In this document: in pieces, positions 17,200-25,041 of the stretch
How the letters are laid out: each line of letters begins with the position of its first letter
Position numbering within the stretch: the stretch's first letter is position 1
Assembly: GCA_002385265.1 (NCBI GenBank)
Contig: DGDD01000084.1
Coordinates: 1 to 31,221, forward strand
Reading direction: 5' to 3'
From: Chitinophagaceae bacterium UBA3961
GTDB lineage: Bacteria; Bacteroidota; Bacteroidia; Chitinophagales; Chitinophagaceae
Length of the DNA: 31,221 nt
Notes under the pieces: generated by a model
What the model was told of the DNA's origin: nothing
The model's input: the letters and a program-made list of their open reading frames with translations, nothing else
The model's database searches: none
Program-made: the position numbers and the translations under genes

Positions 17200-19170
17200 A
17201 TGACCATCTCAAAAACTACCGTTCGAATACTTAGTTGCCTGTTCTTAGTTACTCTTTCTTTTTGGAATTCAAGTGCTCAAACTATAATATCAAGTCAAGA
17301 TAGATCTGTTCAGGTTGATTTAGAAATTAGAGGAGGGCAGCTTTTTTATGAAGTTACAAAGGGAGATCAGGAACTGATTGAGTTTTCCAGATTGGGTATT
17401 GTTTTCGAAAACGAAGATTTTGCCGATCAGCTAGCGTCAATCAAATTAGTGTCTACCTCCTCATCTGCCAGAATTGGGAGCTTTAAAACAGGTAAGAAAA
17501 AGAATACCAATGTAATTTTCCTGACTTACACCTTCGATATCATAAATAAGAACTCAAAGTCGGTAAGGCTCTTGTTTCATCTTTCCAATGACGGATTGGC
17601 TTATCAATATCAACGATCTATAGGAGACGAAGGGCCAATCACCGTTCTGAAAGAATACAGCTCCTTTCAATTCCCCAAGCAATCACTTACTTGGATTCAG
17701 CCAATGACAGCCGCTAAATCGGGCTGGGAACAATCCAACCCATCTTATGAAGCTCACTATTTGCAAGGAGTGCCCGTAGGTACTCCCACTCCTATAAAGG
17801 CAGATACTAATTTTATTCCTAATGTTGGTTGGGTGTATCCGGCGCTGTTTAAAGTTGGTGAAAACTGGGCTTTAATTACAGAAGCCGCCCTTACAAAAAA
17901 TTATTGTGGCACTCGATTGGTAAACGACTCCGGTTCTACTAAGTATGCTGTTGAATTTCCGGATAAGAGAGAAGTGTTTACCGGAAAAGGACTGTTGCCT
18001 AAACTTCAGGCCGGCGAAAAAACGCCTCTTAGAGTGATGGCTTTTGGATCGTTGAAAACAATTGTTGAATCTACCCTTGGAACAGATCTCTCCCCGTCTG
18101 CCGACGCAAATGACTACAGCTTTGTAAAACCCGGAAAAGCTTCCTGGAGTTGGATCAATTCTAAAGACGATAACATTACCTATGAGGAACAGAAGAAATA
18201 CATCGATTTCGCCGCAGAAATGAATTGGAATTACTGCCTCATCGATGTAAACTGGGATACCAAGATTGGATACAATAGAATTCAAGAATTGGTGAATTAT
18301 GGAAAGAAAAAGAATGTTGGAATCTTGCTTTGGTACAATTCTGCAGGCAATTGGAATACGGTGGGTTATCATCCAAAAGGGATGCTTTTAAAAAAGGAAT
18401 CGAGAGAAAAAGAGTTCAGTCGCATTCATGATATGGGAGTAAAAGGAGTTAAGATAGATTTTTTTGGTGGCGATGGTCAATCCATGATTGAATACTACAT
18501 TGATATTTTAGAATCTGCTGCAAAGTACCAACTGATGGTAAACTTTCATGGCGCTACTTTGCCTAGAGGTTGGGCAGCTACCTACCCTCATCTCGTTACA
18601 ACTGAGGCTGTGTACGGAATGGAAATGGTCACTTTTAATCAGAGTGATGCGGACTTACAAGCTTCTCACTGTGCTGTGTTGCCCTTTACAAGAAACGTGT
18701 TTGATCCCATGGACTTTACGCCCATGAACCTTTATAAGCTTACTCATTCCGGTTCAACCAGAAGAACCACCACTGCCTTCGAGTTGGCGCTTTCGGTGCT
18801 TTTTGTTTCAGGTATTCAGCATTATGCAGAAAATAAAGAGGGAATGGATCATATGCCGGCCTTCGTGAAAGAATTCTTGAAGAATTTACCCAACACTTGG
18901 AATGACCTGGAGTTTCTTCAAGGCTTTCCCGGAAAAGATGTGGTGATTGCTCGCAATGGCAATAATAAATGGTATATCGCAGGTATCAATGGTGAAAATC
19001 ATAAGAAGACCTTTGAACTGGATCTTTCTAAATGGAAAAATAAGAAGCTAACGTTGATTTCTGATGACAGCAGGGATTTTCTAAAGAAGGAAAACACAGT
19101 GGTGGGTTCAGATAATAAAGTAAGAATTGAAACAGCTGCGAATGGGGGATTTATTATTATAGCAGAATGA
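17200..19170 (+). CDS. Glycoside hydrolase family 97, retaining type (probable alpha-galactosidase-like)
   Basis: 656 residues with an export signal at about 1-26 (cleavage near SSAQ). The N-terminal beta-sandwich (30-290) and the TIM barrel (about 300-560: WSWINSKDD, YCLIDVNWD, GILLWYNSAGNW, GVKGVKIDFF) match GH97. D420 in KIDFF stands where retaining GH97 enzymes have their nucleophile. E469 in TTEAVYGME stands where they have the acid/base. Inverting SusB-like members instead use glutamates. This points to alpha-galactosidase or beta-L-arabinopyranosidase activity; the exact sugar is inference. A C-terminal beta domain follows. The TGA overlaps the next start (ATGA). It is the first gene of the four-gene operon and probably acts in the periplasm. 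Confidence 0.9.
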   Translation: MTISKTTVRILSCLFLVTLSFWNSSAQTIISSQDRSVQVDLEIRGGQLFYEVTKGDQELIEFSRLGIVFENEDFADQLASIKLVSTSSSARIGSFKTGKKKNTNVIFLTYTFDIINKNSKSVRLLFHLSNDGLAYQYQRSIGDEGPITVLKEYSSFQFPKQSLTWIQPMTAAKSGWEQSNPSYEAHYLQGVPVGTPTPIKADTNFIPNVGWVYPALFKVGENWALITEAALTKNYCGTRLVNDSGSTKYAVEFPDKREVFTGKGLLPKLQAGEKTPLRVMAFGSLKTIVESTLGTDLSPSADANDYSFVKPGKASWSWINSKDDNITYEEQKKYIDFAAEMNWNYCLIDVNWDTKIGYNRIQELVNYGKKKNVGILLWYNSAGNWNTVGYHPKGMLLKKESREKEFSRIHDMGVKGVKIDFFGGDGQSMIEYYIDILESAAKYQLMVNFHGATLPRGWAATYPHLVTTEAVYGMEMVTFNQSDADLQASHCAVLPFTRNVFDPMDFTPMNLYKLTHSGSTRRTTTAFELALSVLFVSGIQHYAENKEGMDHMPAFVKEFLKNLPNTWNDLEFLQGFPGKDVVIARNGNNKWYIAGINGENHKKTFELDLSKWKNKKLTLISDDSRDFLKKENTVVGSDNKVRIETAANGGFIIIAE

Positions 19171-20696
19171 GGTTATTAACGGTCATATTTTTTCTAGTTG
19201 TTTCGGCCAGCACTACCGCGCAGTTGAAACAAGTTTCCATTGTACAATTTGGAGCCATAGGCGATGGCAAAACTTTGAACACGGCTGGAATTCAAAAAGC
19301 CATTGATCAAATTGCCTCTAAAGGAGGCGGAACGGTACAAATACCGAAAGGAGTTTTTGTAACAGGATCAATTTTTCTTCGATCCAATATTATACTTGAG
19401 TTACTGCCCGGGTCTGTGTTAATGGGCTCCCCCAATAGATTGGATTATGGCCAAAGTCCTTGTGACGCAATGATCAATGCCATCGAGGTTTCTAATATTG
19501 CTATAAAAGGAACCGGCATCATTGATGGAAATGCAAAGCAAGTGCTGCAATCTTTGTTTGATGAATTGAAAAGTGGAAGACTTACAGATAGAGACTGGCC
19601 AAAGAAAAGACCTACTGAAAGCAATCGCCCCAAAATCATTCATTTCTTTAAATCAAAAAAGATCAACATTAGTACTGTTTCAATTCAAAATGGCTGTACA
19701 TGGATACAATCGTATGAAAGATGTGATCAAGTGAACATTAAAGGGATCAAGGTAAACAGCACTTCTTATTGGAACAACGATGGATTGGATATCGTAGATT
19801 CGAAAAATGTGTTGATTGAAAATTGTACTATTAATAGTTCGGATGATGCCATTTGTTTGAAATCGGAATCAGCGGAATTGGATAGTGTGGTTAATGTGAA
19901 GGTTTTGAATTGTAGTTTGAGAAGCAGTGCCAATGCATTTAAAATTGGGACGGGTTCAAGAGGTGGATTTAAAAACATTTATGTAAAAGGCCTTATTATT
20001 TATGATACCTATAGAAGTGCCATTGCATTAGAAGCGGTAGATGGAGCGTTCTTAAAAAACATTACGATTGAGGGTGTTCGCGCCAGAAATACAGGCAATG
20101 GGATTTTTGTAAAACTTGGTAAACGTAATAAAGACGAGCGATTCAGCACCGTGCAAGACATTACCATTCGTAATGTATCTGTACAAATTCCTGCAGGAAA
20201 GCCGGATAAGGGATATGAGTTAGAAGGTCCTTTGTTGAAGTATCCTCCGGGTATCAAGCCGGGAGATCAACTCAGCATTTCCCCTTGGAATAAAGCTCCC
20301 GACGATACGGCCTCCATCGAATATTTGCACCATGTTTTTCCCGCATCTATTTCCGGTTTACCGGAGCATCCTGTTAAAAACATTAAACTCGAGAATATTG
20401 AGTTGAGTTATGAAGGAAGAAATGATGCGTCAATTCCTTATTTCCCAATCGACTCTCTGCATCTCATCACCGAAGCTGTTACAGCCTATCCGGAATTCTC
20501 CATGTTTGGTGAATTACCGTGTTGGGGATTTTACTTCAGACATGTAGACGGGCTGAGTATCAAAAATCTTCGCTTGTTTCAAAAGAACAAAGAGCCGAGA
20601 ATAGCCGTGGTGTACGATGACGTGAATTATTTGAACTTCGAAGACATAAATGTGCCGAATACAGAACGCGTGTATCGAAATGTGAAAAGAAAATAA
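19167..20696 (+). CDS. Glycoside hydrolase family 28 (polygalacturonase-like), first copy
   Basis: 509 residues with a signal peptide at about 1-19. It starts with the pectate-lyase-like FGAIGDGKTLNTAGIQKAID (28-47), then a parallel beta-helix. Catalytic acids of GH28 are visible: D205 and D208 in NNDGLD, and D226/D227 in SSDDAICLKS. The usual later GHG histidine motif is replaced by NAFKIGTGSRGG (256-267), so it is not a classic endo-polygalacturonase. An exo-acting galacturonidase or rhamnogalacturonan-type hydrolase is more likely; this is inference. An extra segment at about 335-400 (KGYELEGPLLKYPPGIKPGD and on) may shape an exo pocket. It overlaps the GH97 gene by 4 bp and precedes the GH92 gene by 3 bp. 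Confidence 0.88.
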   Translation: MRLLTVIFFLVVSASTTAQLKQVSIVQFGAIGDGKTLNTAGIQKAIDQIASKGGGTVQIPKGVFVTGSIFLRSNIILELLPGSVLMGSPNRLDYGQSPCDAMINAIEVSNIAIKGTGIIDGNAKQVLQSLFDELKSGRLTDRDWPKKRPTESNRPKIIHFFKSKKINISTVSIQNGCTWIQSYERCDQVNIKGIKVNSTSYWNNDGLDIVDSKNVLIENCTINSSDDAICLKSESAELDSVVNVKVLNCSLRSSANAFKIGTGSRGGFKNIYVKGLIIYDTYRSAIALEAVDGAFLKNITIEGVRARNTGNGIFVKLGKRNKDERFSTVQDITIRNVSVQIPAGKPDKGYELEGPLLKYPPGIKPGDQLSISPWNKAPDDTASIEYLHHVFPASISGLPEHPVKNIKLENIELSYEGRNDASIPYFPIDSLHLITEAVTAYPEFSMFGELPCWGFYFRHVDGLSIKNLRLFQKNKEPRIAVVYDDVNYLNFEDINVPNTERVYRNVKRK

Positions 20697-20699
20697 AGA

Positions 20700-22925
20700 A
20701 TGAAAAAGCGCTACCATATTTTTCTTTTGTTGCTTTTGCCTGCTGTGGTTGCCGGTCAATCGCCAGTTGACTATGTGCAACCCCTAAGTGGCACTGCTGC
20801 TTCTACTACCGTATCTGCATTAAAGCACAGTGATGTTGGATCAGAGCGCAATGCCAATACTATTCCTGTAGTAACCTTGCCCTTTGCAATGACTCAATGG
20901 ACACCGGAAACAAGACTTACAGAAAACAAATGTGTAGCTCCATACTATTATAAGGATACTGCATTAACCGGATTTAGAGCAAGTCATTGGATCAGTGGTT
21001 CCTGTACCCAAGATTATGGTAGCATGACCATTGTTCCCATCTCAGGAACCTTCCATTCTTCCGAAACAGCCATTTCATTTCGTCATGAAAATGAAACAAC
21101 GACGCCTTATTATTATAGTGTTCGTTTGCCGGAAGCCGGATTCTTAGTAGAGATGACGGCTACTTTGCGCGCAGGCTATATCCGTATTACCATGTTGCGC
21201 GATGATAGCTTGCATGTATTGATTCGACCCAACTCTGATCAGAAAGAATCGAAAATATATCTGAACCAAGGCGTGGTAGTTTCAAATCCTGTTCATCGCA
21301 TCTATCAGGGGTGGGGTCAAAAAGCCGGATTTTCCGGATGGCATTATATTAAGACGAGTACAAAGAACATGCGAACTAGATTGATAGAAGGCAGTGATCA
21401 ATTGAAGGTAGCTGTTATCAGCGGTGCTTTTAAGAAAGGAGAACAAGTGCTGTTGCAGATCGGCACCTCTTTTAGTTCGGATGAGAATGCGAGGAAGAAT
21501 TTAGCGACTGAAATTGGAGCAAAATCATTTGAACAAGTACAACAAGAGGCAAAGGATGTATGGAATTCAGCATTGTCTCAACTACATGTTGAATCGGAAA
21601 GCAAGAAAGACAAAACAATTTTTTATACAGCACTGTATCATTCCATGCAGCATCCACGCTTGTTTTCGGATGTAAATGGTATTTATCCCGCTTTCTCTGC
21701 CGGGAGTAGAAAAATCAAACAAGGTAAACAAGCTTACTACGATGATTTTTCGATGTGGGATATTTACCGAGCACAGCTGCCTTTGGTTGAAATTTTGAAT
21801 CCTTCATTGGCGGGGGCTTTCAATGCTTCGTTGGTACTTAAAGGAGAACAAGGTGGATGGTTGCCTATTTTCCCCTGTTGGAACAGTTATACTGCGGCCA
21901 TGATTGGTGATCATTCAGTGTCGGTTTTGGCATCTGCAATTGCAAAAGGCATAAAAGGATTCGATTATCAAAAAGCATGGTCCTTGATTCGAAAGAATGC
22001 ATTTGAAACCCCGGGCGATTTTTCAGTGTATAGAAATGGTATGGGAAGAAGAGCGCTGACGTCTTATTTAAAATACGGCTATATTCCCATTGAAGACAGT
22101 GTGCCCGATGCTTTTCATAAGAAAGAGCAAGTGAGCAGAACCTTGGAATATGCTTATGATGATTATGCAGCATCGGTAGTGGCAGCTACACTTAAAAAGA
22201 AGGAAGCAAATACGCTATTGTTTCGATCTAAAAATTATCAGAAGGTATTTGATACTACTGTTGGATTGATGAATGCGCGGTACTCGACCGGTTCCTTTCT
22301 TTATCCTTTCCAACCAGATACTCGTACTTTTTACATAACCGAAGGTACTTCCCGTCAATACAGTTTCTATGTTCCACATGATATTCAGGGTTTGCAACAA
22401 GTAATGGGTGGTGCTGATGTGTTTGAGAAGAAGTTGGATACGCTTTTTGCAAAGGGTGAATATTGGCACGGAAATGAACCTGGCCACCAAATTCCATTCT
22501 TGTATAATTTCACATCTTCCCCATGGAAAACACAAGATTTGATTCGAAAGATCCGATCAGAAGAATATACGGATGGCGCCGGAGGATTGAGCGGTAACGA
22601 CGATGCCGGTCAAATGAGTGCTTGGTATGTGTTTGCGGCCTTAGGCTTTTATCCGGTGAATCCGGTATCGGGGCATTATCAATTGTTTGTGCCGCAATTT
22701 AATAAAGTAGTCATTCGCCTTAAAAATGGAAAGCAGTTTAAGGTATTGGTTGACCAAAATTCAAAGAGCAAGAAATACATAGAATCGGTATTATGGAATG
22801 GTGAGGCTTATAATAAGAATTTTATTACCTACACTATGATTCAAAATGGTGGAGAGCTTAGTATTCGCTTGTCGGATACTCCAACTTCATGGGGTTCAAA
22901 AAAAGAAAACAGATCTAATTTATAA
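20700..22925 (+). CDS. Glycoside hydrolase family 92 (alpha-mannosidase-like), divergent
   Basis: 741 residues with a signal peptide at about 1-19 (ending AGQ). GH92 signatures are present: YVQPLSGT near 25, E548 in YITEGTSRQYSFYVPHD at the general-acid position, NEPGHQIPFLYN (592-603) and GNDDAGQMSAWYVFAALGFY (632-651), with D634/D635 as the base pair. GH92 enzymes are calcium-dependent exo-alpha-mannosidases. The substrate-side motif GFRASHWISGSCTQDYGS (91-108) differs from the usual GFSHTHLSGTG form, and EGNAWQY is EGTSRQY here. The specificity may therefore not be ordinary mannose trimming. It is embedded in a pectinase-like operon, 3 bp after one GH28 and 10 bp before another. Confidence 0.87.
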   Translation: MKKRYHIFLLLLLPAVVAGQSPVDYVQPLSGTAASTTVSALKHSDVGSERNANTIPVVTLPFAMTQWTPETRLTENKCVAPYYYKDTALTGFRASHWISGSCTQDYGSMTIVPISGTFHSSETAISFRHENETTTPYYYSVRLPEAGFLVEMTATLRAGYIRITMLRDDSLHVLIRPNSDQKESKIYLNQGVVVSNPVHRIYQGWGQKAGFSGWHYIKTSTKNMRTRLIEGSDQLKVAVISGAFKKGEQVLLQIGTSFSSDENARKNLATEIGAKSFEQVQQEAKDVWNSALSQLHVESESKKDKTIFYTALYHSMQHPRLFSDVNGIYPAFSAGSRKIKQGKQAYYDDFSMWDIYRAQLPLVEILNPSLAGAFNASLVLKGEQGGWLPIFPCWNSYTAAMIGDHSVSVLASAIAKGIKGFDYQKAWSLIRKNAFETPGDFSVYRNGMGRRALTSYLKYGYIPIEDSVPDAFHKKEQVSRTLEYAYDDYAASVVAATLKKKEANTLLFRSKNYQKVFDTTVGLMNARYSTGSFLYPFQPDTRTFYITEGTSRQYSFYVPHDIQGLQQVMGGADVFEKKLDTLFAKGEYWHGNEPGHQIPFLYNFTSSPWKTQDLIRKIRSEEYTDGAGGLSGNDDAGQMSAWYVFAALGFYPVNPVSGHYQLFVPQFNKVVIRLKNGKQFKVLVDQNSKSKKYIESVLWNGEAYNKNFITYTMIQNGGELSIRLSDTPTSWGSKKENRSNL

Positions 22926-22935
22926 AGAACATTGT

Positions 22936-24360
22936 ATGAATACCAAGAGAGCTTTAGTAGGGGTCATTATGGTTTTAGCCTTTGTAATGGGGAGTGCCCA
23001 AACTGTACGGCAATTTAGAGTAAAAGAGTTTGGTGCAGTAGGCGACGGCAAAACCGATGATGCGAAAGCAATTCAAAAAGCGATTGATGCTTGCAGTAGT
23101 TCGGGTGGAGGGAAGTTGATATTTGATGCCGCTACGACTTTTCTATCGGGTCCCATTCAAATTAAGTCAAACGTTGAAATGCATTTGGAGCCAGGATCAG
23201 TACTTTTAGCGAATCCGGATGAAAGTATTTACAAGATGAGTGCATTTAGAACCAATCCGGGAGAAGGAACACTTTGGATTTGGGGCGAGCACTTTGAAAA
23301 TTTTAGTATCAGTGGCACGGGAACCATTGATGGTAATGGCATAAAGTTCATGGGTAAAGAATTGGACGATAGTTATGAGTTAAAGCCCTTCAATGTATTG
23401 GATCCAAGACCACATGTGATGACCTTGATTGATGGCAAGAACATCAGAATTCATGATGCACATATTGGAAATTCCGCTTATTGGACCATCCATTTAGTGG
23501 GCTGCAATGATGTTGTGATCAGTGGTATTAGTTTGATCAATAGCTTGAAGGTGAGAAACAGCGATGGAATAGATGTTGATCACAGTAAGAACGTGCGCAT
23601 CAGCGATTGTTATATTGAAAGCGGCGACGATTGTATTTGTTTAAAAAACAGAAGAGAATACGAAGACTATGGTGTTTGTGAAAACATTGTAGTAACCAAT
23701 TGTACGATGACTTCGAGAAGCTGTGCCATTAAAATTGGATCGGAAAACATGGATACGATTCGTCAGGTGCTTTTTAATAACTGTATCATAAAGAAGAGTA
23801 ATAGAGGAGTTGGAATTCAGCACAGAGATGAAGGCGTGGTTTCGGATGTGGTTTTCTCAAACATGATCATAGAGGGTCATATGTTTAGTGATGTGTGGTG
23901 GGGAAAGGCAGAACCCATTTATATTACCGCGTATAGAAGAGCTAAGATCAACCATAAAGACGCGAATTGGCGTTTTCCAAAAGGCGCCACAGAAGGTAAA
24001 GTTGGATATGTAAGAAACATCAGCTTTTCAAACATCAAGTGTTATAGTGAAAATGGAGTGTATGTAAGTGCGGAATCGAAGGACAAGATCGACAATATCA
24101 GTTTTGATCAGGTGGATGTGTACATTAATAAAACGACTTCCATAGTTGGTGGGGTTTACGATCGCAGGCCTGCGAATGTAGAAGGTTTTGTAAAAGGAAC
24201 CACTGCCGGTTTCTATTTTGATACTGCCGGAAGTATTCTAGTTCGCAATTCCTCTGTTGTTTGGGGTCCGAACAAAGCGCCTTATTTTAAAATGGCAATA
24301 GAAAAGAAAAATCTTGGAAGTTTGAAGGTTCAGAATTTTATTGGCCTATCTGCTCAATAA
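22936..24360 (+). CDS. Glycoside hydrolase family 28 (polygalacturonase-like), second copy
   Basis: 474 residues from ATG 22936. An earlier in-frame ATG at 22846 lies inside the GH92 gene and would precede the signal peptide, so it is rejected. The signal peptide is about 1-21 (ending GSAQ). FGAVGDGKTDDAKAIQKAID (32-51) opens the beta-helix. Catalytic acids are D210 and D213 (NSDGIDVD) and D231/D232 (SGDDCICLKN). The later histidine motif is replaced by CAIKIGSE, as in the first GH28 copy. A C-terminal extension has DVWWGKAEPIYITAYRR, a pattern of many bacterial exo-type GH28 proteins. The two copies differ strongly and probably cut different bonds. A terminator follows at 24384-24414. Confidence 0.9.
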   Translation: MNTKRALVGVIMVLAFVMGSAQTVRQFRVKEFGAVGDGKTDDAKAIQKAIDACSSSGGGKLIFDAATTFLSGPIQIKSNVEMHLEPGSVLLANPDESIYKMSAFRTNPGEGTLWIWGEHFENFSISGTGTIDGNGIKFMGKELDDSYELKPFNVLDPRPHVMTLIDGKNIRIHDAHIGNSAYWTIHLVGCNDVVISGISLINSLKVRNSDGIDVDHSKNVRISDCYIESGDDCICLKNRREYEDYGVCENIVVTNCTMTSRSCAIKIGSENMDTIRQVLFNNCIIKKSNRGVGIQHRDEGVVSDVVFSNMIIEGHMFSDVWWGKAEPIYITAYRRAKINHKDANWRFPKGATEGKVGYVRNISFSNIKCYSENGVYVSAESKDKIDNISFDQVDVYINKTTSIVGGVYDRRPANVEGFVKGTTAGFYFDTAGSILVRNSSVVWGPNKAPYFKMAIEKKNLGSLKVQNFIGLSAQ

Positions 24361-24383
24361 GTTTTCTGACATTGGTTATATAA

Positions 24384-24414
24384 AGAAAGCGCCTCACAGG
24401 GCGCTTTCTCTTTT
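24384..24414 (+). terminator. Terminator of the glycan operon
   Basis: AGAAAGCGCC (24384-24393) pairs with GGCGCTTTCT (24400-24409) around a six-base loop, followed by CTTTT. It lies between the operon and a convergent lipoprotein gene and may serve both strands. Confidence 0.85.
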
Positions 24415-24431
24415 ATATCTGTTGTCATATC

Positions 24432-24944
24432 TTAGTGAATACAGGTACCTGATGCCAAAGAGCTTATTCCTGAGTTTGTGACAAAATACTCAGCGTATCT
24501 CAAACGAGTTTCGGTTAAATCGATGTTTTCCCAATTGATAGTTTGAGTTCCGCCAATATTGTAAGCTATGGTCCATGTTAATTTTGATTTTTCTGTATTG
24601 GTAAACTGCCAGGTAACAGAACCCGTCAAACTACTACCTAAGGCATACGAACCTGTTCCATCTCTATTGAATTTCATACGGATGGTGCTTGCCTGACCAA
24701 TGTCAGAAGTGATGTCACGCATGTAGTAGTATTCAATCCCACCTCCCGAAGTGTTTACTTGAAACCACCGAAGTTCCTGTATTTTCCAAGTGGCACTTGT
24801 TAAAAGTGTAACGGGATCAGGTACTGTGTCTGTTTTTGGTGTTGTAACCGATGCAGCATTCGATTTCGTACAAGACGAAAAAGATACACTTGCGCCAACT
24901 AGAATTATTAATCCTAAGGCCGAGATCGTGGATAAGAGTTTCAT
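24432..24944 (-). CDS. Small lipoprotein, lipocalin-like
   Basis: 170 residues from ATG 24944. The frame stays open further upstream, but those residues precede the signal sequence and overlap the neighbouring gene. Residues 1-25 form a lipoprotein signal (LLSTISALGLIILVGASVSF, then SSC), with the lipid-bearing cysteine near 25. The mature part has TWKIQELRWFQV, FNRDGTGSYALG and a tryptophan-rich strand pattern resembling the small lipocalin-like domains common in Bacteroidota surface proteins. No function can be assigned. It lies 97 bp after the DUF4838 gene on the same strand and may be co-transcribed with it. Confidence 0.7.
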   Translation of the reverse strand: MKLLSTISALGLIILVGASVSFSSCTKSNAASVTTPKTDTVPDPVTLLTSATWKIQELRWFQVNTSGGGIEYYYMRDITSDIGQASTIRMKFNRDGTGSYALGSSLTGSVTWQFTNTEKSKLTWTIAYNIGGTQTINWENIDLTETRLRYAEYFVTNSGISSLASGTCIH

Positions 24945-25041
24945 ATATCGCTGTTTAATTAACTGCGATATACTACCCTTTTGAATAGCCGAAAAGAAGA
25001 AATCGGTAACTGTGTAATTTCTTCTGCTAACTGTGCAGTGC

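Noticed and set aside
17872..18372. 166-codon minus-strand open frame inside the GH97 gene
   Set aside because: It is antisense to the catalytic barrel coding region and has no start context or domain.
22846..22935. Earlier ATG for the second GH28 gene
   Set aside because: It would lie inside the GH92 gene and place 30 residues before a clean signal peptide; ATG 22936 fits better.
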